Shown here piece after piece: positions 27,901-36,098 of a stretch of 64,000 nucleotides of DNA. The stretch covers positions 1,178,001 to 1,242,000 of the forward strand of contig CAVPGR010000002.1 in the NCBI GenBank assembly GCA_963704035.1, read 5' to 3'. Positions within the stretch are counted from its first letter, which is position 1; every line of letters starts with the position of its first letter. A program made the position numbers and the translations under genes. The DNA comes from JAOSJL01 sp963704035. GTDB taxonomy: Bacteria; Actinomycetota; Acidimicrobiia; IMCC26256; JAOSJL01. The notes beneath the pieces are model-generated. The model worked only from the letters and a program-made list of their open reading frames with translations. It made no database searches and had not been told where the DNA came from.

Positions 27901-30200
27901 GCAAGGTTGCACGCCGAGTTGTCGAGGTGCATGTACTCGCTACAGTTGCGCACGACCGCGCCGTTCACGACGTACGAGTGGTTGCGGGGCTCGGAGAGGT
28001 TGAACGTGAGCTCGACACCATCGTCGACACGCTCGGCGAGACGGACCGTCTCATCCGTTTCGTGGAACCTGTGTGACGCGAGCAGATTCTCCAGCTTCGC
28101 CGCCTTTCCCGACAGGTCGAAGCCGACGTGGGTGGCGAACCGCTCGATCGAGCGATTCGAGATCCGAAGATCGAAGAGATCGCTTGCCGCGTACTCGGCG
28201 ACCGAACCGTCCTTTCTCGTGTATGACTGCGGGTATCGGGTCGCCTTGCGGGTGCGATAGATCCGACTGAACACTCCGAACGTGGAGAGCAGTCTCTGCA
28301 CACCACGCAGCAGCTCGTCGGACGAGGAGCCGAGGCCGACGTAGTGGCTGTTCTCGCCGTCGTAAACACAGCCGTCGGCGTCGAAGAGGCCCCGCAGGAA
28401 CGCGGCAACGGCTTCGGGTGGCGCCTCGTAGACGGCCTTGGGCACGACCTTCGTCGGAGACTTGCCGCGTGACACACCCAGGGCCTCGAAGAAACGAGCG
28501 ATCACGCGGCGGCTCTGGCGCAACTGCACCGTTCCGTTCGCCTGGGTGGATGGCTTCGACTCGTTGTCTCCGTTCATCCACGCCGCCAGCTCACGGTGGC
28601 GCGGAAGCAGTTCCTGCTGCTCGGTGTCGGAGCCGTAGACCGTGGTGACGACATCGCCGGAGATGCACCCGTCGCCGACGAGCCAACCCAGGTAGTGGGC
28701 CAAATCGGACGACCACTTCTCATGGAGCCGGAAGGAACGCGAACGGCGGTCGCCCTGCCCTGCAAGGGCGAACAGGCGCGCCTGCGCGGGAATCGACACG
28801 TCCGCGGCCGTGGCCTCTGCCTGAACATCGAGTACCTTGACGTGGTCCTCCTTCGACAGCTCCTTGGCCTCGACGTAGCCCCGGTTCGTCGTGAAGATCC
28901 TGTGGCCAGGGGTGCAGCGCAGCTCCATGCCATTCGAAAAGCGGAGCTTGACGATTTCGTTGAAGCCCGTGACCATGACGGCCTCCGGACGGGTGACCTC
29001 GACCCTTTCGGAAGGCGCATCGGGATTCGTGGCGTCGTGGGTGAAGATCCCGAACGACTCCCCATCGGCCGCTCGACGAACGAGCTCGCCGATCGGGATC
29101 AGTCCCTTGTCGGTGTGGACCCGCTGATCGCCGGGGAAGCACGGGTTGCTGGCGTTGATCGGGCCGGTGTTGGACGCCGTGTGCCAGCGGTTGATCGTGG
29201 TGTCGAACTGCATCCCGGGATCCGCGCACTGCCACGACGCCTCGGAGATCTGACGCATGAGGTCGCGGGCACGCACGGTCTTGACCGGCTCGCCGTCGAG
29301 AACGGCGCGCAGCTCCCAGTCGGCGTCGTCGACCACGGCCTGCATGAACTCGTCGGTCACGCGCACCGAGTTGTTGGCGTTCTGGTACTGCACCGAGTGT
29401 GAGTCGCGGCCGTCGAGGTCCATGTCGAAGCCGGCCTCACCGAGCGCACGCGCCTTCTGTTCCTCGCGCGCCTTGCACCAGATGAACTCCTCGACGTCGG
29501 GGTGCTCCGCGTTGAGGATCACCATCTTGGCTGCCCTACGGGTCTTCCCTCCGGACTTGATGGTTCCGGCCGAGGCGTCGGCGCCGCGCATGAAGCTCAC
29601 GGGTCCGCTGGCGGTGCCGCCGCCCTTCAGCCCCTCCACCGACGAGCGGATGTTCGACAGGTTGATTCCCGAGCCGGAACCGCCCTTGAAGATGATTCCC
29701 TCCTCGCGGTACCAGTTGAGGATCCCGTCCATCGTGTCGTCGACGGCGAGGATGAAACAGGCCGACGCCTGCTGGGGGACTCCCCCGACGCCGATGTTGA
29801 ACCACACGGGCGAGTTGAACGCCGCGTGCTGGTTCACGAGGATGAACTTCAGTTCGTCGCGGAAGGCCTCGGACTCCTCGGTGGAGGTGAAGTACCCGTC
29901 GCGCTCACCCCACCCGGTGATGGTGTCGGCGACGCGGTCGATCACCTGGCGCAGCGACCACTCGCGTTCGGCCGTGCCGAGCGTGCCGCGGAAGTACTTC
30001 TGGGCGACGATGTTCGTGGCGTTCTGCGACCAACCGGTCGGGAACTCCACACCCGGCTGGAAGAACGCGTCGGTGCCGTCCTTGTGGTTCTGGATCCGCG
30101 CGTCGCGCCGCTCCCACTCGAGCGTCTCGTAGGGATGGACGTCCGCGGTGGTGTAGCGGCGCTTGATCCCGATCCCCATCTGCTCCGGCGCGATTGCCAT
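24920..30200 (-). CDS. nrdJ: Vitamin B12-dependent (class II) ribonucleotide reductase with two inteins (frameshifted)
   Basis: Reduces ribonucleotides to deoxyribonucleotides using adenosylcobalamin. ATG 30200 follows a GAGGAGGGGG site. Extein motifs: HAAFNSPVWFNIG, IIFKGGSGSGINLSNIRSS, the radical-cysteine site NPCSEYMHLDNSACNLASIN, SVLAPTGTIGLMMDCDTTG, SHGLQYGVPLEAFVHMFTNM, and a C-terminal cysteine-rich end (CHVCGDIM...CPSCGATSGCS) that recycles the active-site disulfide. One intein interrupts the sequence right before the radical Cys (27945-29141), the other between APTG and TIGL (26101-27386). The frame changes near 27155 (in intein 2), 25985 (restoring RALRRLGYSDEQI) and 25035. NrdR boxes lie just upstream and nrdR is the second gene upstream. 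No cobalamin riboswitch was seen. Confidence 0.92.
26101..27386 (-). other. Intein 2 in NrdJ, with LAGLIDADG endonuclease (frameshifted)
   Basis: About 428 residues from Cys (CLVGGTLVPTERG) to the C-terminal ...NVTYVANGFVSHN, inserted between extein APTG and TIGL (+1 residue Thr). Homing-endonuclease motifs are LAELVGYFMGDGSL and FLRGLFEADGTV. The splicing block GTSKHRVKVVDE lies just before the frame change near 27155; one missing base restores ATDAWVWRRLAEL. The frameshift must be an error or be tolerated some other way, because it would abolish the reductase. Confidence 0.9.
27945..29141 (-). other. Intein 1 in NrdJ, with LAGLIDADG endonuclease
   Basis: A 399-residue in-frame insertion starting CFPGDQRVHTDKG and ending NHSYVVNGAVVRN, followed by the extein Cys of CSEYMHLD. 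Splicing block B is CTPGHRIFT. Endonuclease motifs are YLGWLVGDGCI and FLRGLFDADGCV. The penultimate residue is Arg (codon CGC) where most inteins have His. The +1 residue is the predicted active-site thiyl cysteine of the reductase. This intein has no frameshift. Confidence 0.93.
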
Positions 30201-30220
30201 TCCGGCTCTCCCCCTCCTCG

Positions 30221-30269
30221 ACCACAACATGTTGTGGTCGCCTCAACCGACGACACAAGGTAGTGGTGA
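30221..30269 (-). promoter_or_regulatory. Paired NrdR boxes upstream of nrdJ
   Basis: Box 1, ACCACAACATGTTGTGGT (30221-30238), is a perfect 18-base palindrome ending 21 bases before the nrdJ start. Box 2, GACACAAGGTAGTGGTGA (30252-30269), is a weaker copy. Their centres are 31 bp apart, about three helical turns, matching the known paired arrangement of NrdR operators. The nrdR gene is the second gene upstream. NrdR is expected to repress nrdJ here when dATP is high. Confidence 0.8.
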
Positions 30270-30399
30270 ATTACAGCACTGCGATTCGGTCCGTGTCAAC
30301 GGACACCCCGACCGAGAACCGCAGGTCAGCGACCGTTCGCGAAGGTTCGCATTCGTGCAGCGACGCACATGCATCGGGCCGTTCCCCGACACGGTGATC

Positions 30400-30744
30400 T
30401 CACGGCTCCACGACCCGTTTGCCCACGACCAGCACGCCCGCCTCGACCCTCGCCTCCTGGTTCGGTCCGAGAGTCGTCTCTCCCGCCTGGGCGAAGCCCG
30501 CCTCGCCGGTGCGCACGACCGTTCCGTCGGGAAGCGCCAGGCCCGCGAATCCTTCGAGCGTCTCCCCGTCGGGAAGAACGACCGTGACCTGGCTCGCCTC
30601 GCCGAGGCGCAGTTGGCTCGGCTCGTGAGCGGCCTGGGCTATCGACCAGACGAGCAGGGCGGCGACGAGTGCCAACGCCAGCATCGTCCCGTACGACATT
30701 CGTCGCGCACGCGCGCCGAGACGACGGAAGCAACCGGAACCCAC
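30400..30744 (-). CDS. Small membrane-anchored FecR-like protein
   Basis: A 114-residue protein starting at GTG 30744, five bases after the nrdR stop, or at an internal ATG (30696). One membrane span (MLALALVAALLVWSIAQA) is followed by a small extracytoplasmic domain with VVLPDGETLEGFAGLALPDG, TVVRTGEAGFAQAG and LGPNQEARV. The pattern resembles the FecR/anti-sigma beta domain (GD.VRTG..G.A......L.L...S.V). The function is unknown. It lies between nrdR and nrdJ on the same strand and so shares the region with the NrdR circuit, but nothing in the sequence ties it to nucleotide metabolism. Confidence 0.65.
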   Translation of the reverse strand: MGSGCFRRLGARARRMSYGTMLALALVAALLVWSIAQAAHEPSQLRLGEASQVTVVLPDGETLEGFAGLALPDGTVVRTGEAGFAQAGETTLGPNQEARVEAGVLVVGKRVVEP

Positions 30745-30749
30745 GGAAT

Positions 30750-31226
30750 TCAGCGCCGGGGTCGGGACTTGGGTGCGGTGGTCTTCTGGAGCAGCGTGAC
30801 CTCACGCTCGAAGTCCTCGACGCCCTCGAACCCCTTGTACACCGAGGCGAAACGCAGGTATGAGACCGGGTCGAGCGCCTTCAGTCGCTCGAGGACGGCC
30901 AACCCGATCTCCTGCGACGTGACCTCCGGGCCTTCACCGCGCAGCACCTCTTCGATCTCGAGCGCCATCGCTTCCACGGTGGCGTCCTCGACCGGCCGAC
31001 CGGTCACGGCGTGACTGATCCCTGCCACGAGCTTCTCGCGTGCGAACGGAACGTCCTCCCCGGAGCGCTTGAGGACCCGCAGGGGCTGTTCCTCGAGGCG
31101 TTCGTAGGTGGTGTAGCGCCGAGTGCACTGGGCGCACTCGCGACGGCGACGGATCGCCTGGCCGTCCTCGGCGAGACGTGAGTCCACGACCCGGTCTTCG
31201 ACTCCACTGCAGTAGGGGCACCGCAT
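30750..31226 (-). CDS. nrdR: Transcriptional repressor NrdR
   Basis: A 158-residue zinc-ribbon/ATP-cone repressor of ribonucleotide reductase genes. It starts MRCPYCSGVEDRVVDSR with zinc cysteines C3, C6, C31 and C34 (CPYC, CAQC), then RRYTTYE and the ATP-cone VLKRSGEDVPFAREKLVAGI to YLRFASVYKGFEGVEDFE. The length is typical. ATG 31226 is chosen because the zinc ribbon must be N-terminal. The in-frame extension upstream (MPLT repeats) is a 12-bp tandem repeat and is unlikely to be translated. Target boxes lie upstream of nrdJ. Confidence 0.95.
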   Translation of the reverse strand: MRCPYCSGVEDRVVDSRLAEDGQAIRRRRECAQCTRRYTTYERLEEQPLRVLKRSGEDVPFAREKLVAGISHAVTGRPVEDATVEAMALEIEEVLRGEGPEVTSQEIGLAVLERLKALDPVSYLRFASVYKGFEGVEDFEREVTLLQKTTAPKSRPRR

Positions 31227-31250
31227 CCGCCCCACGCTAGCCACTGCGCG

Positions 31251-31316
31251 AGGCATCGTGAGGGGCATCGTGAGGGGCATCGTGAGGGGCATCGTGAGGG
31301 GCATCGTGAGGGGCCG
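31251..31316. repeat. 12-bp tandem repeat upstream of nrdR
   Basis: The unit AGGGGCATCGTG is repeated at 31261, 31273, 31285 and 31297, with partial copies on both sides (AGGCATCGTG at 31251 and AGGGGCCGTGGG at 31309). It lies 25-90 bases upstream of the nrdR start and is open in frame with it, giving a repetitive MPLT peptide if translated. Copy number may vary between strains. Confidence 0.85.
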
Positions 31317-31410
31317 TGGGAAGCAGGATGCCGGGGCGTCACAGCGAACCGCTCGACGCCCACCGGCCCGGGGGACGGAACCGGCGGACGCCGACGTGCG
31401 GCTCGCCTTC

Positions 31411-31458
31411 GCGATCTACGGGCCGATCTACGGGGGCGAGGTACGGGGCGATGTACGG
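31411..31458. repeat. Degenerate 12-bp repeat near the LysM gene end
   Basis: Four imperfect 12-base units, GCGATCTACGGG, CCGATCTACGGG, GGCGAGGTACGG and GGCGATGTACGG, run in tandem just beyond the LysM gene stop (31490). Together with the nrdR-side array they fill much of the 263-base gap 31227-31489, in which no gene is seen. Confidence 0.6.
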
Positions 31459-31489
31459 ACGCGCGACCTGCGGGGCCCCTCGATCGGCC

Positions 31490-31912
31490 CTAGGGGCTGA
31501 CCCAGGTGATCGTCTCGCCGGGAGACACGGCGCTGGTGCCGCGTGCCTCGGCGAGAGCGTCGACGACCGGGCGGGGATCGGCGCCGGGGGCCACGCGCTG
31601 CGCGACCTCCCAGAGCGTGTCGCCCGGTTCCACGACGTAGCTGGAAGCGGAGGGCGCGGGATCCGAGACCGGGAGCGCGCTGCCCGCCGCGCTCACGAGT
31701 CGCCCGGCGCCGGCGAGCATCCCGAGTGCCAGCAACGTCGCCACGATCCTGCGGCGCCAGAGCACCGCCGACGGCACTTTCCTGGCTCGCGTCGAATGGG
31801 CCGCTCGGCGATGGTCACGGATGTCGGTGACGGGGGCGAGCGCCGGGTGGGGTACGCGGGGTCGTGCGAGGGTGGGGATCCCGCCGTGGGGCTCAAAGGT
31901 GATCGCTGCCAT
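31490..31912 (-). CDS. LysM domain protein divergent from lexA
   Basis: A 140-residue protein with an N-terminal cytoplasmic segment, one membrane span (IVATLLALGMLAGAGRLVSAAG) and a C-terminal LysM motif (YVVEPGDTLWEVAQRVAPGADPRPVVDALAEARG). LysM binds peptidoglycan, so it should be a wall-facing membrane protein. The place next to lexA and its SOS operators recalls YneA-type cell-division inhibitors of other Gram-positives and similar actinobacterial genes, so induction on DNA damage and a role in delaying division are plausible, but this is inference. ATG 31912 (MAAITFEPHGG) is preferred over longer in-frame starts that reach into the operator region. Confidence 0.85.
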   Translation of the reverse strand: MAAITFEPHGGIPTLARPRVPHPALAPVTDIRDHRRAAHSTRARKVPSAVLWRRRIVATLLALGMLAGAGRLVSAAGSALPVSDPAPSASSYVVEPGDTLWEVAQRVAPGADPRPVVDALAEARGTSAVSPGETITWVSP

Positions 31913-32075
31913 GGTGTGACTCCTGTCTGCGTCGCCTGTTTGCGTCGCCTGTTCGCGTCGATGGTGGTCCGAGCCCCACTGCCCCATCGGGTTGCCCCTC
32001 GGCGCCGCCATCGGCGTTCATCCAACGGCTCTCATCGAAACACCCGGGTATGACACTCACCCCGGCCCGCTGATC

Positions 32076-32159
32076 CGAACGCGTGTTCGCATACAACACC
32101 GAACACCTGTTCGCTGTCAAGTCCCCGTCGAACAAATGTTTGCCCCGAACACCTGATCG
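32076..32159. promoter_or_regulatory. Four LexA boxes between the LysM gene and lexA
   Basis: CGAACGCGTGTTCG (32076-32089) and CGAACACCTGTTCG (32100-32113) match the actinobacterial LexA box closely. CGAACAAATGTTTG (32129-32142) and CGAACACCTGATCG (32146-32159) are near matches. Together they fill an 84-base block of the 338-base divergent region 31913-32250, in which no gene is seen. They imply LexA autoregulation and probable SOS control of the LysM gene. Confidence 0.88.
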
Positions 32160-32250
32160 TGTTACGGTGCCCCCGTTCCACCTAAACAGCCTCCACCGAA
32201 ACAGCCCAAGAGCACCACGGAAACGGCCCAAGAGCACGGGGAGTGGCGAG

Positions 32251-32889
32251 ATGTCGCAGGCAGCACCCGATCTGACAGACCGGCAGCGCCAGGTCCTCGA
32301 GTTCGTCGACAGCGAGGTGCGCACCCGCGGCTATCCCCCGAGCGTGCGAGAGATCGGTGAGGCCGTGGGGCTGTCGTCCAGCTCCACCGTGCACGCCCAC
32401 CTCGCCGCCCTCCAGGACAAGGGGTACCTCCGGCGCGATCCCACCAAGCCCCGTGCCATCGAGGTGGCGCTCGAGCCGAGCTCCGGCGCCGCGGTGGAAA
32501 GGCGTCCGGTGCGCCACGTGCCCCTGGTCGGCGACATCGCGGCGGGTACAGGTGTGCTCGCCGCCGAGAACATTGAGGAGAGCCTTCCCGTCGCCGAGGA
32601 CCTCACCGGCGGCGGGGAGCTCTTCATGCTGCGCGTGCGCGGCGATTCCATGATCAGGGCCGGGATCCACGACGGCGACCTGGTCGTCATCCGCTCCCAG
32701 AACACCGCCGACAACGGCGACATCGTGGCCGCCGGCATCCCCGGCGACGAGGCGACCGTCAAGACGTTTCTGTCGCGACGCAACAAGATCGTGCTGCGCC
32801 CCGAGAACGACGATCTCGAGGAGATGGTGTTCGAACCCGACGAGGTCACCATCTACGGACGCGTCGTCACCGTCATGCGGCGCCTGTAG
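32251..32889 (+). CDS. lexA: SOS repressor LexA
   Basis: A 212-residue repressor of the DNA-damage response. The N-terminal winged helix has RQRQVLEFVDSEV, YPPSVREIGEAVGLSSSSTVHAHLAAL; the C-terminal peptidase domain has the cleavage region GDIAAGTG (Ala98-Gly99), catalytic Ser133 in RVRGDSMI and Lys171 in EATVKTFL. RecA filament promotes self-cleavage. ATG 32251 follows GGGGAGTGG; longer upstream in-frame starts would run through the operator block. It is transcribed away from the LysM gene. Confidence 0.96.
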   Translation: MSQAAPDLTDRQRQVLEFVDSEVRTRGYPPSVREIGEAVGLSSSSTVHAHLAALQDKGYLRRDPTKPRAIEVALEPSSGAAVERRPVRHVPLVGDIAAGTGVLAAENIEESLPVAEDLTGGGELFMLRVRGDSMIRAGIHDGDLVVIRSQNTADNGDIVAAGIPGDEATVKTFLSRRNKIVLRPENDDLEEMVFEPDEVTIYGRVVTVMRRL

Positions 32890-32921
32890 CGACGACCACC
32901 CGAGTCAGTCCGAAGGAGCGC

Positions 32922-34041
32922 TCAGCCCGACGGATCGTTCCGGTCGATCCCGAGGAACCAGGCGAGCACGCGGTGTGCGCCCTCGAGTGAGGCGCCGTCC
33001 ACCCGTTCGCCAGCGGTGTGGGCGATCTCGGGGTCACCGGGCCCGAAGTTGAGCGCCGGCACACCGTGGTCGGTGAAGCGCGCCACGTCGGTCCAGCCGA
33101 GCTTCGGCCGAACAGCGAGGTCCAGGGTTCCGACGAACTCGGCCACCAACGGGTCCGACAAGCCCGGTGGCGCCGCCGGTGACGCGCTCGACGACCTCGA
33201 CGGAGTCGGCCTCCTCGAGCATCGCCGTCGTCTGGGCCACAGCCTCATCGAGCGACGGCCCCGGCGCGTAGCGTCGATTGACCACCACCGTGCACCGGTC
33301 GGGAACGACGTTGCGGGCCACTCCACCGCCGATCTCCACCGCCTGGAGCGATTCGCGGAACTCGAGCCCCTCGACGACGACCGTGGGAGCCTCGTGCGCG
33401 TCGAGGCGTGTGAGCAGACGCCCGGCACGGTGCACGGCGTTCTCCCCCATCCAGGGCCGCGCGGTGTGCGCTCGGGCGCCCTCGAAATCCGCGCGCAGGT
33501 GGATCGTGCCCTGGCAGCCTGCCTCCACCCACCCGTCGGTGGGCTCCATGAGAACAGCGAGGTCAGCGGCCACGAGATCGGGTCGTCGGGAGAAGAGATC
33601 CCTCAGGCCGTTGTGCTCCTCGGCGATCTCCTCGGCCACGTAGAAGACGAGGGTGAGGTCGTGCTGCGATGCCGCGGCTTCTTCGGCGAGGCGCAACATG
33701 ACGGCGAGCCCGCCCTTCATGTCGGATGCCCCGAGACCCCGAAGCATGTCGCCGTCGCGGCGTCCGGGGAGGTTCCCGTTCGCGGGCACGGTGTCGAGAT
33801 GGCCGCCGATGAGTACGCGATGCTCGCGGCCTTTGTCCGTTCGGGCGACGACGTTGTCGCCCACCCGCTCGACTGCCATCGTCCCGCCGTGCAGCTCGAG
33901 GCGTGCCTGCACCGCGTCGGCGAGGTCACGCTCGTCGAGGCTGACCGACGGCACCGCCACGAGCGCCTCGGTGAGTGCCATGAGGTCGTCGGCGGGAAGA
34001 TCCCGCACGGCGGCCGCAGCGTCCGTGGCAGAAGGCGTCAC
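32922..34041 (-). CDS. dapE: Succinyl-diaminopimelate desuccinylase (frameshifted)
   Basis: Hydrolyses N-succinyl-LL-diaminopimelate to LL-diaminopimelate and succinate, a late step of lysine and peptidoglycan precursor synthesis. It is an M20-family metalloenzyme: HLDTVPANGN (first metal His and Asp), GASDMKGGLAVML (bridging Asp), FYVAEEIAEEHNGL (catalytic Glu) and a dimerisation domain. The C-terminal FTDHGVPALNFGPGDPEIAHTAGERVD is in a second frame; the shift is near 33172 in GCCACCGGGC, where one base appears lost. The GTG start at 34041 overlaps the dapD stop by four bases. It is the last gene of the long miaB-dapE operon. Confidence 0.9.
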
Positions 34042-34865
34042 GGCGCCACGCCGTGCTCTCGCAGCACGGCTTCGAGCTTGAGCTTGTCGTGCTCCTCACC
34101 CTCGGCGAGGTAGCGAAGGATGAGCACAGAGGGCAGGCCGAAGGTGCCGCCGGCGAACTCGCGAGGCCGCGTCGCCGAGATGGCGATGGCACGCTCGGGG
34201 ACGTCTCCCTTCGCCACCGTCTCGCCTGTCTCCGAGTCGATGACCGGCGTCGACGACGTGAGGACGACACCGGCGCCGAGCTTGGCGCCGCGCCGCACGC
34301 GCGCCCCCTCGACCACGATCGAACGCGAGCCGAGGAAGGCGTCGTCTTCGATGATGACAGGCGCTGCCTGGGGCGGCTCCAGGACACCACCGATCCCGAC
34401 GCCTCCCGAGAGGTGCACCCGCTCACCGATCTGGGCACAGCTCCCGACTGTGGCCCAGGTGTCAACGAGCGTGTCTGCACCGACGTGCGCACCGATGTTG
34501 ACGTAGGAGGGCATCATCGTGACCCCGCGGGCCAGGAAGGAGCCACGTCGCGCCGACGCGCCCGGGACGACGCGCACGCCCGCCGCTGCGTAATCGGACT
34601 TCAAGGGGAGCTTGTCGGCGTACTCGAAGGGCCCGACCTCGATGGTCTCCATATCGGACAGGCGGAACAGCAACAACACGGCCCGCTTGGCCCAGTGGTG
34701 GACCACGACCTCGCCGTCGACCACCTCGGCGACACGGGCTTCGCCCGTGTCGAGCATGCCGATGGCCTCGTCGACCGTGGTACGGGCCTGCTCGATCGGC
34801 ATCACGGCGGTGACGTCATCGCGGGCTTCGTAGAGCGCGTCGATGGTGGCTGCGAGCTCGGTCAC
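34038..34865 (-). CDS. dapD: Tetrahydrodipicolinate N-succinyltransferase
   Basis: Transfers succinyl from succinyl-CoA to tetrahydrodipicolinate in the succinylase branch of lysine/DAP synthesis. The 275-residue protein has the actinobacterial DapD layout: an N-terminal domain, then a left-handed beta-helix with hexapeptide repeats (GVTMMPSYVNIGAHVGADTLVDTWATVGSC, GVGIGGVLEPPQAAPVIIEDDAFLGSRSIVVEGARV). The start is GTG 34865. It lies between dapC and dapE, so three consecutive pathway enzymes are encoded together. Confidence 0.94.
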   Translation of the reverse strand: MTELAATIDALYEARDDVTAVMPIEQARTTVDEAIGMLDTGEARVAEVVDGEVVVHHWAKRAVLLLFRLSDMETIEVGPFEYADKLPLKSDYAAAGVRVVPGASARRGSFLARGVTMMPSYVNIGAHVGADTLVDTWATVGSCAQIGERVHLSGGVGIGGVLEPPQAAPVIIEDDAFLGSRSIVVEGARVRRGAKLGAGVVLTSSTPVIDSETGETVAKGDVPERAIAISATRPREFAGGTFGLPSVLILRYLAEGEEHDKLKLEAVLREHGVAP

Positions 34866-34919
34866 GGGACTCCTTCGAATCGGGCGGTGGGTCAGCGTAT
34901 TGCGGCGGCGCGGCGCGGA

Positions 34920-36077
34920 CTAGGCCCCGAGGCGGGCGAGGCCCTCGGCCAGGCGTTCCGCAGGGTGGACGAGTGCCAGGCGGACATGATCGGCACCGGC
35001 GGGTCCGTAGAGATCACCGGGGGCCACGAGCGTGCCGGCTTCGGCGAGGCGCCCGGCCACCTCCCAGCCGTCGTCGGTCCCGTCATCTGAGCGCAACCAC
35101 AGGTAGAAGGTCGCCGTTCCCCCGTCGTGGAGAAGCCCGAAGGGCTCGAGCGTCTCCAGCGCGACCGCGCGGCGCTCGATGTAGAGGCGGCGCTGCCGGT
35201 CGACGTGCGCGTCGTCCCCGAGCGCCGCTGCAGCGGCAGCCTGGACAGGTGCCGGGACCATCAACCCGGCGTGCTTGCGAACCAGGCCGAGATACTCCAC
35301 GAGGTCGGGATCGCCGGCCACGAAACCTGCCCGGAGCCCGGCCATGTTGGATCGTTTGGAAAGTGAGTGGACCGCCAGAACGCCCTCGGAGCCGGCGCTC
35401 AGCACGGTGGCCGGTGCCGGATCGGAGCCGTCCATTCCGGTGAACTCGACGTAACACTCGTCGCTCGCCACCGTGACGCCGTGCGAGCGCGCCCACTGCA
35501 CCGTGGTGTCGAAGCGGGCCTCGCTCCCGGCCGAACCGGTGGGATTGCCCGGTTGGTTGACCCACAGGAGCAAAGCCCGGTGAGCGTCGTCGGGAGCGAC
35601 GGTCTCGAGGTCGAGGTGCCAGTCGTCGGTGAGTTGCACCGCTACCGGTCGAAGACCGGCGAGTGTGGCTCCCATGGCATAGGTCGGATACGACACCGCC
35701 GGGTAGAGAACCGTGTCACGTTCGGGGTTGCGGAGGTGGAGCATCCGCGGCAACGAGGCCACGAACTCCTTCGTCCCGACGCAGGCGATCACCGCGTCGG
35801 GCTCGACCGTGACGCCGAGGCGCCGTTCCATCCACTCCGCCGCGGCGGAGCGGAACCCCTCGGAACCGATCGAGGGCGGATAGCCGGGCGTGATTCCGGC
35901 CTCGAGGACGACCCGCACGACGCCCGGCACCGGATCGGTGGGTGATCCGACCGAGCAGTCGAGGATGCCGCCGGGTGCCACCTCGGCGAGACGTCGGAAC
36001 GCGCCGAGACGGTCGTGGGGATATGGCGGGGGAACGAACCCGGGGGCCGACGCCATCGCTGGGAGCCTACCCGCCAC
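34920..36077 (-). CDS. dapC: Succinyldiaminopimelate transaminase
   Basis: PLP-dependent class I/II aminotransferase, 385 residues, assigned to N-succinyl-diaminopimelate formation because it precedes dapD and dapE. Motifs include LDCSVGSPTDPVP, PPSIGSEGFRSAAAEWM, CVGTKEFVASLPRML, LLLWVNQPGNPTG, SDECYVEF and the PLP-lysine region VHSLSKRSNMAGLRAGF. The first ATG (36077) is used; an internal ATG a few codons later (MASAPGFVPP) may be the real start. The frame is clean. Confidence 0.9.
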   Translation of the reverse strand: MAGRLPAMASAPGFVPPPYPHDRLGAFRRLAEVAPGGILDCSVGSPTDPVPGVVRVVLEAGITPGYPPSIGSEGFRSAAAEWMERRLGVTVEPDAVIACVGTKEFVASLPRMLHLRNPERDTVLYPAVSYPTYAMGATLAGLRPVAVQLTDDWHLDLETVAPDDAHRALLLWVNQPGNPTGSAGSEARFDTTVQWARSHGVTVASDECYVEFTGMDGSDPAPATVLSAGSEGVLAVHSLSKRSNMAGLRAGFVAGDPDLVEYLGLVRKHAGLMVPAPVQAAAAAALGDDAHVDRQRRLYIERRAVALETLEPFGLLHDGGTATFYLWLRSDDGTDDGWEVAGRLAEAGTLVAPGDLYGPAGADHVRLALVHPAERLAEGLARLGA

Positions 36078-36098
36078 CGCAGGGGCCGACGCACGACG

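Noticed and set aside
30270..30400. Possible cobalamin riboswitch before nrdJ
   Set aside because: I could not find a B12-box-like sequence or a convincing fold in the leader. The NrdR boxes explain the region better.
31226..31304. N-terminal MPLT-repeat extension of NrdR
   Set aside because: It comes from the 12-bp tandem repeat. NrdR needs its CPYC zinc ribbon at the very N-terminus, and ATG 31226 provides this.
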